Source: DAOTXR01 sp034435375
GTDB taxonomy: Bacteria; Chloroflexota; Anaerolineae; Aggregatilineales; UBA3940
Direction: 5' to 3'
NCBI GenBank assembly: GCA_034435375.1
Contig: DAOTXR010000073.1
Coordinates: 124,001-188,000, forward strand
DNA: 64,000 nt
The notes under the pieces are model-generated. The model searched no databases. It saw nothing but the letters and a program-made list of their open reading frames with translations, and had not been told where the DNA came from. The position numbers and the translations under genes are program-made. Below are positions 34,881-43,285 of this stretch, in pieces; within the stretch, counting starts at the first letter, position 1; each line of letters starts with the position of its first letter.

Positions 34881-35681
34881 GAGGCTCCGGTGACCGCTGA
34901 CACCAAGAAAAAATCTGAGAAAGCCCCCGATCGCGCCGTCCGGCTGCTGATCCAGGGCATCCTGGACGGCACCTACCCCCCCGGCAGCGACCTGCCAGGC
35001 GAGCGTGACCTGTGCAAGAGTCTGGGGGTGGCGCGCCCCGCCCTGCGCGAGGCGCTTCAGCGGCTCAGCCACGACGGGTGGCTCATCATCCAGCAGGGCA
35101 AGCCGACGCGCGTCAGCCTGTTCATGCGCGATGGCAGCCTGAATGTGTTGATCGGGCTGTTGCAAGCCGACATCACGCTGCTACCCGACTTCGTGACCAA
35201 CCTGCTCGACATCTGGGCCTTGATGGCCCCCGCCTACGCCCACGATGCCATTGCCAAGTCGCCTCAAGAGGTTCACCAGCAGATCTACGGCTATCACGGT
35301 CTGGCCGACCGCTCCCGGCCCTACGCTCGCGCCCAGTGGCGGCTGCACCGCACGATGATCGCGCTGAGCGGCAACCCGGTCTTTGGCCTGATCCTGAACA
35401 GCTTCTACGACTTCTACATGCGATTCGCCACCTACTACCTGGCCGATCCCTCGGCGCGGGCAGAACTGCGCGCCTTCTGGGAATCGCTGGATAACGCGGT
35501 CCTGGCCGAAGATGCTGAGGCCGGGGCAGACATTACACGCCGTTACATGTACCACATCCGCGAGCGCTGGCCACAGTTCGACATTGAGGCATGGGTAAAG
35601 CAGGAACCGGAGGAGGACGACACGTTTGATCTGGGGCGAGGCGAGAAGAGAAACAGCGACAAGGAGGAAAGGGAACCGTGA
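34872..35681 (+). CDS. fadR: FadR-type acyl-CoA-responsive regulator
   Basis: This 269-residue GntR-superfamily protein follows the E. coli FadR sequence across both domains. The winged helix has LPGERDLCKSLGVARPALRE and LQRLSHDGWLIIQQGKPTRV. The C-terminal acyl-CoA domain has LSGNPVFGLILNSFY and a RRY...RERW end, as in true FadR rather than FCD proteins. The wing His of E. coli FadR is Gln here. No Shine-Dalgarno precedes the ATG, and the leader would be about 12 bases; a GTG at 34890 with GAGG upstream is an alternative start. Its promoter operators imply autorepression relieved by long-chain acyl-CoA. Confidence 0.88.
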   Translation: MTSEAPVTADTKKKSEKAPDRAVRLLIQGILDGTYPPGSDLPGERDLCKSLGVARPALREALQRLSHDGWLIIQQGKPTRVSLFMRDGSLNVLIGLLQADITLLPDFVTNLLDIWALMAPAYAHDAIAKSPQEVHQQIYGYHGLADRSRPYARAQWRLHRTMIALSGNPVFGLILNSFYDFYMRFATYYLADPSARAELRAFWESLDNAVLAEDAEAGADITRRYMYHIRERWPQFDIEAWVKQEPEEDDTFDLGRGEKRNSDKEEREP

Positions 35682-35713
35682 CATCCTCCACAGCTGCTCG
35701 GCGGCCCCCGGAG

Positions 35714-35731
35714 CGACCCACAGCTGGGTCG
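35714..35731 (+). promoter_or_regulatory. Inverted repeat before the radical SAM gene
   Basis: CGACCCA (35714-35720) and TGGGTCG (35725-35731) flank CAGC, 22 bases before the start codon. It could be an operator or a leader hairpin; there is no T-tract. Confidence 0.4.
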
Positions 35732-35753
35732 GGTATGTTTAGGAGAGAGAACA

Positions 35754-37355
35754 ATGCGTATCAGACTGATTGAACCAAAATCGGGTAGCAACAATGTGTA
35801 CGATCATGCCTTGTTGCCCCGGCTGGGACTGCCGTTGATCGGTGCGATTCTCTCCCAGCGTGGCCACGACGTGGTGATCTACGTCGAGTCGTTGGCCCCT
35901 GTGAGCTGGGATGATCTGCTGAGCGCCGACCTGATCGGCTTTTCGACCACCACCGGAACGACGCCGCCGGCCTATGCGATGGCCGATAAGCTGCGAGCGC
36001 AGGGCAAAACGGTGGTTTTTGGTGGGGCGCACGCCACCTTTCTGCCCGACGAAGCGCTGGAGCACGCCGACTACGTGGTGCGCGGCGAGGGTCACCAGAC
36101 CATCGTTGAGCTGGTGGAGGCGCTACAGGCAGGCTGCGATGTGACAGGCATCGCCGGGCTGTCGTACCACGGGCCGGAGGGCCACGTCCACAACGAAGAT
36201 CGCCCCTTTTGTGACAACGCCACCTTCGGGGCGTTGCCCTGGCCTGACACGACGCTGATCGTCGGGCACGAGAGGATGTCTACCGCGCCCATCATGACCC
36301 AGTGGGGCTGTCCCTATAACTGTAACTTCTGTTCGGTGATCAAGATGTTCGGGCGCAAGGTGCGCGCCCGCCCAATCGAGGACGTGCTGAGCGAGCTGGC
36401 GCAGGTCCCCGCAGGGAAGGACGTATTCTTCTACGACGACAACTTCGTGGTGGACAAGCGGCGCACCAAGGCGCTGCTGCGCGGGATGATCGAACGTGGG
36501 CTGAACATCCCTTGGTCGGCCCAGATGCGGGCTGAGGCCATCTACGCTGACCGGCGCACCGGCGAGTGGGACACCGAGTTGCTGGAACTGATGCGCGACA
36601 CGCACTGCAACTGGGTATACATAGGCTTCGAGTCAGTGAACCCGAAGGCGCTGGAGGAGTACAACAAACAGCAGACGGTCGAGCAGATCGCTGACAGCAT
36701 CCAGGCTTTCCATGCCTATGGCATCCCAGTGCACGGCATGTTCGTGCTGGGGTGTGACGCCGACACGCCGGAGACCATCGAGGCTACGGTCCGCTTTGCC
36801 ATCGAGCGGGAGATCGACACCGTGCAGTTCCTGACGATCACGCCACTGCCCGGCACCGACTTCTACGCACAGATGGAAGCCGAAGGACGCATCCTATCCT
36901 ACGACTGGTCGCTGTACGACGGGCACCACGTTGTCATCCAGCCGCTCCACATGACTCCCTATGAACTGCAGATGGCGTCATTCCAGGCCATGCTGCGCTT
37001 CTACGCACCGAAGCGCGCCCTGGGGTTGCTCTTCCACAACATCCGCCGTGAACTGCCGTTCCTGATGAGGCTGTTCTTCCTCGAACACCAGGTACGCATT
37101 GCGCTGCCTCGTGTGGCATGGATGTCGCTGCATCCCCAGAAGTGGCTGAAGATTCCCGACGTGTTGCAGCAAACGCTTGATCAAGCCAAGTGGCTGCGGC
37201 TGCGCAGCGTGTTCATCATCCCGATGTTCCGGCAGTACGCCTACCAGCACACCAAGCAGGGATACCATCAGCCGGGAAACCGCAACTACCTTGCATGGCT
37301 GCAAAAGCTGACACAGCCCAGGCCAAAGACCTGGGTAGGATCGAACGGGGCATGA
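35754..37355 (+). CDS. B12-binding-domain radical SAM protein
   Basis: This 533-residue enzyme has a Rossmann-type cobalamin-binding domain (residues 1-135; no DxHxxG His, as usual for this class) and a radical SAM core with the 4Fe-4S cysteines in CPYNCNFC (Cys186, Cys190, Cys193). A C-terminal helical domain follows. Relatives modify lipids, hopanoids or cofactors by methylation or C-C chemistry. It follows fadR by 72 bases, so a lipid-related role under FadR control is a reasonable guess only. AGGAGAG precedes the ATG. Confidence 0.9.
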   Translation: MRIRLIEPKSGSNNVYDHALLPRLGLPLIGAILSQRGHDVVIYVESLAPVSWDDLLSADLIGFSTTTGTTPPAYAMADKLRAQGKTVVFGGAHATFLPDEALEHADYVVRGEGHQTIVELVEALQAGCDVTGIAGLSYHGPEGHVHNEDRPFCDNATFGALPWPDTTLIVGHERMSTAPIMTQWGCPYNCNFCSVIKMFGRKVRARPIEDVLSELAQVPAGKDVFFYDDNFVVDKRRTKALLRGMIERGLNIPWSAQMRAEAIYADRRTGEWDTELLELMRDTHCNWVYIGFESVNPKALEEYNKQQTVEQIADSIQAFHAYGIPVHGMFVLGCDADTPETIEATVRFAIEREIDTVQFLTITPLPGTDFYAQMEAEGRILSYDWSLYDGHHVVIQPLHMTPYELQMASFQAMLRFYAPKRALGLLFHNIRRELPFLMRLFFLEHQVRIALPRVAWMSLHPQKWLKIPDVLQQTLDQAKWLRLRSVFIIPMFRQYAYQHTKQGYHQPGNRNYLAWLQKLTQPRPKTWVGSNGA

Positions 37356-37377
37356 ATACTGCCGGAGATCATGCCGT

Positions 37378-37404
37378 GCAGGGGGCGTCTATAGCGCCCC
37401 CTGC
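37378..37404 (+). terminator. Hairpin downstream of the radical SAM gene
   Basis: GCAGGGGGCG (37378-37387) pairs perfectly with CGCCCCCTGC (37395-37404) across a seven-base loop, 23 bases after the stop codon. No clear T-tract follows, so it is a probable but weak terminator. Confidence 0.5.
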
Positions 37405-37500
37405 CGTTCGCTCCGGGCGGCATATATTTCAGACAGTCTTTTGGTGCAACAGAGCGCGTCTTGCGTGGCGCAACCTGTCACCACACGCTATCATAACCTC

Positions 37501-38781
37501 ATGAGCGAGGAGCAAAAGCCACCCCTTCGACGCCCTCTGGGTGAACGCGACGAGGAAGAACGCCAACAGCCATTCGGGTCACGTGCAGTCCCGCGGCCTC
37601 CCGCGACCCCGCCGCCCATGCCGCGAGTCCCACCGCAGGCCCTGCAAGCTCCCCTCGAAGAGGTCACCGGGGAGTCGTTGCCCCCTCGGCGGCTGATAGA
37701 GCCGGAGGACGAGGAAGGCCAGACTGCGTCCAGCGCCCGCTCGGCCAGCGCCGCTCAGGTTGACGAGGAGCCTGCCCAGCCTGCGCCGCCTGTTTACGAC
37801 GAACCTGCCCACGCTCCACCCCTCATCCGCGTGCGTGACCGGCGCGGCAAGGTTCCGCCGCAAGAATCGATCCTCAAGCAGCGAGTCGAGCCGCAGCCGC
37901 AGCCTCCTCTCCAGCCTGAAGGCGCGCCACAGCCGGAGATGGCGGCCCACCATGGAGCGCCGATCCAGTTCAGCGTGATGTTGCGCTCGATGGGGGCCAT
38001 CTTTCTGACCGCGGGAGTGGTAGCCACGTTGTTTACTTGGTGGACCCCCAATTCTTTCCTGCCCGTCGAATCGGTTGAGCAGCTCTCGGTGGCGTTGGCC
38101 ACCCAGTCGATGCGCGAGATCGCCTCGCCGTCTACGGCAGCGCCCACCAGTGCAACCGCCTCCATCGAACCGACCCCTGCCGGGCCGCTGAACCGGGTCG
38201 GCGTGGTGAGCGGGCACAAAGGTCCCTACCCCTCAACTGGCCTGCCCGATCCCGGTGCGGTGTGCGCCGATGGGCTGACCGAGGCTGAGATCAACGAGGC
38301 GGTGGCCCGGCAGGTGGCTGAATGGATCGGGCAGCATGGCTACCAGGTGGACCTGCTCGACGAATTCGATGCACGCCTGAACGGCTACCGGGCCGACGTC
38401 ATTATCTCGATTCATGCCGACTCGTGCGAGTACATCAACGACCAAGCGACGGGATTCAAGGTGGCCAGCTTTGCCGACTCGACGGCGCCGGAGGCCGATG
38501 CGCGACTGGTGGCCTGTATGATCGACCGCTATGGATCCACCACTGGCCTGACATTCCATCCCTCTGTCACCTTCGACATGACCCAGTACCACAACTTCCG
38601 TGAGGTTGCGCCAGGTACGCCGGGGGCAATCATTGAAATTGGTTTTATGTACCTAGATCGTGACCTGCTGACCAACCACCGCGATGTGGTCGCGTTGGGG
38701 GTGGCGCGTGGATTGCTATGCTTCCTGCACCACGAGCCGCTCAGCAGCGAGATGACACCGACCGCCGTAACTACTCCTTGA
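37501..38781 (+). CDS. N-acetylmuramoyl-L-alanine amidase (Amidase_3)
   Basis: This 426-residue protein has a long charged, Pro/Gln-rich cytoplasmic region (about 160 residues), one membrane helix (AIFLTAGVVATLFTWW), and an extracellular amidase domain. Zinc and catalytic residues are visible: VVSGHKGP (His), DGLTEAEINEAV (Glu), IHADSC (His) and IIEIGFMY (Glu). It cleaves the bond between muramic acid and the stem peptide. The disordered N-terminus is unusual and may tether or regulate. The ATG at 37501 is favoured over a frame start at 37441. Confidence 0.9.
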   Translation: MSEEQKPPLRRPLGERDEEERQQPFGSRAVPRPPATPPPMPRVPPQALQAPLEEVTGESLPPRRLIEPEDEEGQTASSARSASAAQVDEEPAQPAPPVYDEPAHAPPLIRVRDRRGKVPPQESILKQRVEPQPQPPLQPEGAPQPEMAAHHGAPIQFSVMLRSMGAIFLTAGVVATLFTWWTPNSFLPVESVEQLSVALATQSMREIASPSTAAPTSATASIEPTPAGPLNRVGVVSGHKGPYPSTGLPDPGAVCADGLTEAEINEAVARQVAEWIGQHGYQVDLLDEFDARLNGYRADVIISIHADSCEYINDQATGFKVASFADSTAPEADARLVACMIDRYGSTTGLTFHPSVTFDMTQYHNFREVAPGTPGAIIEIGFMYLDRDLLTNHRDVVALGVARGLLCFLHHEPLSSEMTPTAVTTP

Positions 38782-38901
38782 GGTTTCTCCGGCAAGTTGG
38801 AGGAAGGATGGCTGGCCCAACGTAGAGGTGAAGCTGTCTTGCCGGGCGAAGGCTGTGGAGAAGCGAAGGCGCTATTCACCCTGTTCTACAGGAGCCATCG
38901 T

Positions 38902-39243
38902 ATGAGTGAGGACAAAGAACTTGTCGTCTACACCCGCTCTACCTACTGTCCCTACCAGGCTAAAGCCGACCGCGTGTTTGACAAATACAAGGTTCCTCAC
39001 CGCACCATTCTGATCGATCAAGATCGCCAGGCGGAGCAGCGCGTGATTGCCTGGACCGGCTTCAAATCGATCCCGACTATTCTGGTGGCGCGTCGCGGCG
39101 AGGATGTGCCCTATGAGGAACCGACCCCTCTGGCCAAAGACGCCAGCCCGCGCGGGATCGATCGGGGCAGCATGATCACCGAGGCCACTGAGGAGCAGTT
39201 GACCGCCTGGCTGCAGAAGCACGGATTCATACCAAAACGGTAG
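38902..39243 (+). CDS. Glutaredoxin-like protein with monothiol CPYQ site
   Basis: This 113-residue protein has a thioredoxin-fold N-terminus (LVVYTRSTYCPYQAKAD), so the usual CPYC is CPYQ with a single active-site Cys. GFKSIPTILVARRG gives the cis-Pro loop. The C-terminal half (DASPRGIDRGSMI, TEEQLTAWLQKHGF) is unusual for glutaredoxins. It could be a monothiol glutaredoxin-like iron-sulfur or redox protein. GGAG precedes the ATG at 38902. Confidence 0.8.
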   Translation: MSEDKELVVYTRSTYCPYQAKADRVFDKYKVPHRTILIDQDRQAEQRVIAWTGFKSIPTILVARRGEDVPYEEPTPLAKDASPRGIDRGSMITEATEEQLTAWLQKHGFIPKR

Positions 39244-39319
39244 GCGGCCATCCCTGCCAGGGACATGCAGGCAGGCAATGTCATCACCAGACGTGCTAGG
39301 GGACGCCCTGGGGTGTTAT

Positions 39320-39348
39320 TTGATCAGGGGCGACTGAGCGCCTATAAT
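39320..39348 (+). promoter_or_regulatory. Promoter of the SDR gene
   Basis: TTGATC (39320-39325), a 17-base spacer and perfect TATAAT (39343-39348); transcription is expected near 39355, about 40 bases before the start codon. Confidence 0.75.
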
Positions 39349-39394
39349 CGCGCCCAAACTCCGATGGAGTGGTTGAAGGAGAAGCAACAACGTC

Positions 39395-40168
39395 ATGCGA
39401 CTGAAAGACAAGATCGCAATTGTGACCGGGGCCAGCAAGGGCATTGGAGCAGCTATTGCGCTTGGTTTTGCTCGTGAGGGGGCACATCTGGTGCTGGCTG
39501 CCCGCAGTGGCGACCTACTCGAACAGGTAGCGGAAAAGGTGCGTGCTCTGAATCGCCAGGCCCTACCTGTTGTCACCGACGTGACCGACGAGAGCACGGT
39601 CGAGAACATGGTCAACCGCACTATCGAAACTTTCGGCCACATCGATATCCTGGTCAACAACGCCGGGGGCGCTATGGTCAGGCCGGTGTGGGCGACTTCG
39701 CTCAAGACATGGGAGTGGCTGATCGGCGTGAACCTGCGTGGGCCGTTCCTGTGTACCAAACACGTGTGGCGTCACATGCAGGCTCAGGGCGGCGGGTCGA
39801 TCATCAACATTGGCTCGACCTTTGGGTCGCGGGCCGCGCCGCTGTTCGCGGCATACAGCGCCAGCAAGTGGGGCCTGGTCGGGCTGACCAAGGCCACGGC
39901 GCAGGAAGGCCGCGTCGATAACATTCGGGTGAACATCATCAACCCCGGCAAGGTGCGCACCTCGCAACGGGCGCAGATCAACGACAAGGGACCTATTTTA
40001 GAGGCTGACGACATTGTGGGGGCAGCCATCTTCCTAGCCTCAGATGAGGCGGCGGCGATCCACGGGCAGGTGATCGAGATAGAGCATATGTTAGATGGAG
40101 CGATCCCGCCACGCCGCCACGAGCGAAGATCGCCATCGGGTGGCACTGCCCCAGCAGATGCCCGCTAA
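39395..40168 (+). CDS. Short-chain dehydrogenase/reductase
   Basis: This 257-residue classical SDR has the NAD(P) motif TGASKGIG, NNAGG, the catalytic Ser in NIGSTFGS, and YSASK for Tyr and Lys. The end of the substrate loop and a PGKVRTSQR segment are typical. Cofactor preference is not clear. The C-terminus carries an added basic tail (RRHERRSPSGG). It probably forms a single-gene unit behind its own promoter. Confidence 0.92.
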   Translation: MRLKDKIAIVTGASKGIGAAIALGFAREGAHLVLAARSGDLLEQVAEKVRALNRQALPVVTDVTDESTVENMVNRTIETFGHIDILVNNAGGAMVRPVWATSLKTWEWLIGVNLRGPFLCTKHVWRHMQAQGGGSIINIGSTFGSRAAPLFAAYSASKWGLVGLTKATAQEGRVDNIRVNIINPGKVRTSQRAQINDKGPILEADDIVGAAIFLASDEAAAIHGQVIEIEHMLDGAIPPRRHERRSPSGGTAPADAR

Positions 40169-40170
40169 GT

Positions 40171-40252
40171 GTTTTGCGAAAAGCAATCCCAATTGCCTTT
40201 CACAAAACCTGAGGTTTCTCTGAAAGTGTTTTGCAAAGACTTTCAGAGAAAC
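40171..40252. repeat. Two tandem hairpins with a shared TTTTGC core
   Basis: Hairpin 1: 40171-40187 pairs with 40192-40208 (17-base arms, two mismatches, four-base loop). Hairpin 2: GTTTCTCTGAAAGT (40214-40227) pairs perfectly with 40239-40252 across an 11-base loop containing TTTTGCAAA. They lie between the convergent SDR and E2 genes and could act as a two-way transcript end. TTTTGCGAAAAGC recurs at 26158-26170. Confidence 0.6.
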
Positions 40253-40352
40253 TCTCAGACGGCATCCCCAGCCGGGACAGGCGTAGACGGCCCGGCCTAC
40301 CCCATGCGAAGCCGCCCCTGACATTTCTGAAGAAGAGGGCGCAGCTTGCGCC

Positions 40353-41690
40353 TCAGGCCCACGCCTCAAGCGCCTTCTTCACGTCCACCATAAACCAATC
40401 GGCGCTTGCACCGTCCAGCACACGGTGGTCAAAGGTAAGCGTCAGATACACCATGGGGCGGATGGCAATGGCGTCATCATCGGTGACGACCACGCGCTTC
40501 TGCACTGCGCCTATGCCCAAGATGCCTGTCTGCGGCTGGTTGATGATCGGCGTGGCAAACAGGCTGCCTGACACACCGTGATTGGTGATGGTGAAGGTGC
40601 CTCCTTGCACCTCATCGGGTGTGAGCTGGCCATTGCGGGCGCGGGCAGCCAGATCGTTCACCAGGCGGGCCAGCCCGGCCAGCGACAGTTCATCGGCATC
40701 CTTGATCACCGGGACAATCAGTCCCTCGTCAATGGCCACCGCCATGCCGACATTCACAGCGCGATGTAACAGGATGCCCTCGTCGGTCCACTGGCTATTG
40801 ACCATCGGATGGGCGCGCAGCGCACGCGCTGCCGCCGCAACGAAGTAGGCCGTGAGCGTCAGATTGATGCCACGCCGGGCGAAGTCATCTTTGTGAGCAG
40901 CGCGGTGGGCCAGCACGCGGCCCAGGTCGGCCTCGAACACCGTGGTGACGTGCGGCGCAGTGTGCAGCTTGCTCAGCACCATGTGCTCGGCGATGCGCCG
41001 CCGCATCTTGCTCAGCGGCACCAGCTCGCCCGGCAAGGCGGGCGTGGGCGATGCGCTCTCGCCGCCCACGCCCCCTTCCCTGAAGGTGGAAGATACAGGA
41101 GCAGGTGCGGCCCTGTAGAGGTCATCGGTGGGCTTGAACAGATCGCCGCTGCCGGGGCGCTCCCACGGGGGCGGCTCTACAGCAACAGGCGCAGGCGCGC
41201 CCTTCCCCTGCCGTTCGATGTACGCCAAGATGTCCTTCTTGGTGACGCGCCCACCGCGCCCTGTGCCCGGAACTGCACTCACATCGATGCCATGTTGGGC
41301 AGCGATGTTGGCCACCACCGGCGAGACACGCGGTCCACCGTCGCCTCCGTGTACAGCCGGGATCGCAGAGGACATCGGAACAGGGAGCACCTCTTCATGG
41401 CCGGAAGGAGCATGGGCAGGCGCGAGGGCAGGTCCCTCCGGGATGGCCTCCCCTGGTTGGCCGATCATGGCCAGCAACGTCCCAGCTCTGACGGTCTGCC
41501 CTTCCGGCACGTAGATGGCCAGGAGGGTCCCCCCTGCTGGAGATGGAATCTCTGAGTCAACTTTGTCGCTCTCCACTTCCAGCAGCGGCTCAAACTGATC
41601 AACCGTATCGCCAACCTGCTTAAGCCACCGCCCGACGGTCCCCTCAACCACACTTTCTCCCAGCTGGGGCATGATCACTTGAGTTGGCAT
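40353..41690 (-). CDS. Dihydrolipoamide acyltransferase (E2) of a 2-oxo acid dehydrogenase
   Basis: This 445-residue protein has an N-terminal lipoyl domain (Lys43 in ESDKVDSEI), a flexible linker, a peripheral-subunit-binding domain (ISPVVANIAAQHGIDVSAVP-type, starting RVSPVVANIA), another linker, and the catalytic domain ending in TFDHRVLDGASADWF (His422). It makes acyl-CoA from the E1 product; pyruvate or branched-chain 2-oxo acids are both possible. E1-beta lies 72 bases upstream on the same strand. Confidence 0.93.
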   Translation of the reverse strand: MPTQVIMPQLGESVVEGTVGRWLKQVGDTVDQFEPLLEVESDKVDSEIPSPAGGTLLAIYVPEGQTVRAGTLLAMIGQPGEAIPEGPALAPAHAPSGHEEVLPVPMSSAIPAVHGGDGGPRVSPVVANIAAQHGIDVSAVPGTGRGGRVTKKDILAYIERQGKGAPAPVAVEPPPWERPGSGDLFKPTDDLYRAAPAPVSSTFREGGVGGESASPTPALPGELVPLSKMRRRIAEHMVLSKLHTAPHVTTVFEADLGRVLAHRAAHKDDFARRGINLTLTAYFVAAAARALRAHPMVNSQWTDEGILLHRAVNVGMAVAIDEGLIVPVIKDADELSLAGLARLVNDLAARARNGQLTPDEVQGGTFTITNHGVSGSLFATPIINQPQTGILGIGAVQKRVVVTDDDAIAIRPMVYLTLTFDHRVLDGASADWFMVDVKKALEAWA

Positions 41691-41762
41691 AAACGTCCTC
41701 TCCGCAAGCTGAAGGCCAAAAGGCCGTCTTTCCTCTTGTTGTGCATCACTTGCTCTGGCCGT

Positions 41763-42749
41763 TCAGTAGGCGGCCAAGTCGCGGATCGCCTGCGCGATTT
41801 TCTCCGGATTCGGCATGAAGTAATCCTGCATGGAGTGGCTGAACGGCACGCCCGGCACGTCCGGCCCGGCCAGACGACGGATAGGCCCATCCATGTATTC
41901 GAAGCCTTCGTCGCTCAGGATAGCGGCGATCTCCGCGCCATACCCCAGAAAGCGATTGTCCTCATAGACGATCAGCGCCTTGCCGGTCTTCTTGAACGAT
42001 TCGAGGATTGTCTGCTTATCCAGAGGGGCCAACGTGCGAATGTCGATGACCTCAACATCGATGCCATCCTGCGCGGCCACCATCTCAGCCGCCTGGAGCG
42101 TGTAGTAGTGCATCATGCCGTAAGCGTAGGCTGTCAGGTCGCTGCCGCTGCGAGTCACTTTGGCTGCGCCGAGGGGCACAGTGTAATCGTAGTCAGGCAC
42201 ATCGCCCCGGATCAGGCGGTAGCCCTTCTTCGGCTCGAAGAACAGCACAGGGTTGGGATCGCGCACCGCCGACTTGAGCAGCCCTTTGGCGTCAAAGGGA
42301 GTGCTGGGCACCACCACTTTCAGCCCCGGCACATGGGCAAAGAACGCCTCAACGCTCTGTGAGTGGTATAGCCCACCGCCGATCCCGCCTCCATAGGGCG
42401 CTCGGATGACCATTGGCACGGCCCACTCGCCGTTGGAGCGATAGTAAAAGCGAGCAGCCTCGTTGACGATCTGGTTAAAGGCCGGGTGGATGAAGTCGGC
42501 AAACTGAATCTCACAGATGGGGCGCATTCCGGCCAGAGCCGCGCCGATCCCAATGGCAACGATGCTCAGCTCGGCCAGCGGCGAGTCGATAATGCGATCA
42601 GGACCGTACTTGTCGTACAGGCCCAGCGTGGCGCGAAACACCCCACCGCGCGGGCCGACATCCTCGCCAGTGATGAAGACACGCTCATCGCGAGCCAGCT
42701 CTTCGTCCATCGCGGCACGGATGGCATCGATGAGGGTCAGTTCGGGCAT
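41763..42749 (-). CDS. 2-oxo acid dehydrogenase E1 component, beta subunit
   Basis: This 328-residue protein has the transketolase pyrimidine-binding fold: TLIDAIRAAMDEELARDERV, GEDVGPRGGVFRATLGLYDKYG, and AEIAAILSDEGFEYMDGPI near the C-terminus. With E1-alpha it forms the thiamine-diphosphate decarboxylase of a pyruvate or branched-chain complex. GTGAGGAG lies upstream of the ATG. E2 follows directly. Confidence 0.93.
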   Translation of the reverse strand: MPELTLIDAIRAAMDEELARDERVFITGEDVGPRGGVFRATLGLYDKYGPDRIIDSPLAELSIVAIGIGAALAGMRPICEIQFADFIHPAFNQIVNEAARFYYRSNGEWAVPMVIRAPYGGGIGGGLYHSQSVEAFFAHVPGLKVVVPSTPFDAKGLLKSAVRDPNPVLFFEPKKGYRLIRGDVPDYDYTVPLGAAKVTRSGSDLTAYAYGMMHYYTLQAAEMVAAQDGIDVEVIDIRTLAPLDKQTILESFKKTGKALIVYEDNRFLGYGAEIAAILSDEGFEYMDGPIRRLAGPDVPGVPFSHSMQDYFMPNPEKIAQAIRDLAAY

Positions 42750-42885
42750 AGGTTGGCTATCTCCTCACAAGTGTATTTGGCGTCCGAGTTGATAGTGCCT
42801 GGCCGACCTGGGCAACCCCACGCCAGAGTCCGCCGGTCGAATGGACTGGGCAGGGGTGAGGCTCGGCGGCAGACGACAATCCGTG

Positions 42886-43236
42886 TCAGGAAGACGACGG
42901 ACTGTACAGCCGGTCGGTCTTGGCCGCTGCAATGAAGTCATTGCGATGCAGGCCCCTGATCTTGTGCGTCCACCACGTCACCGTGACCTTCCCCCATTCG
43001 GTCAGGATGGCAGGATGATGGCCTTCCTCCTCGGCCAGCTCACCCACGCGGTTGGTGAACGCCAGCGCCTCGACGAAGTTGCGGAACTTGAACGTCCGCT
43101 CTAGCTGTCGGATGCCGTTGCGCTCCACCACCGACCAGCTCGGCACCTGCGGCAGATACTCGGCCATCTCAGCTTCAGTGACAGTCGGCTCATCGCCCCG
43201 GCAGGCCACACATTTCAGTTGATCGAGTGCTTCCAA
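42886..43236 (-). CDS. 4a-hydroxytetrahydrobiopterin dehydratase
   Basis: This 116-residue protein is of the PhhB/DCoH family. The active-site signature EEEGHHPAI and the later WWTHKIRGLHRNDFIAAAKTD are present. The enzyme dehydrates pterin-4a-carbinolamine; in bacteria without aromatic hydroxylases it often has other pterin or molybdopterin-linked roles. A TTG start at 43236 is used here, with CAGGAGA eight bases upstream; no in-frame ATG precedes it. Confidence 0.93.
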   Translation of the reverse strand: MEALDQLKCVACRGDEPTVTEAEMAEYLPQVPSWSVVERNGIRQLERTFKFRNFVEALAFTNRVGELAEEEGHHPAILTEWGKVTVTWWTHKIRGLHRNDFIAAAKTDRLYSPSSS

Positions 43237-43285
43237 GCGACCATCTCCTGCAAACCCCGTGCTAGCTTCCGTTAGCGTCCATCGC

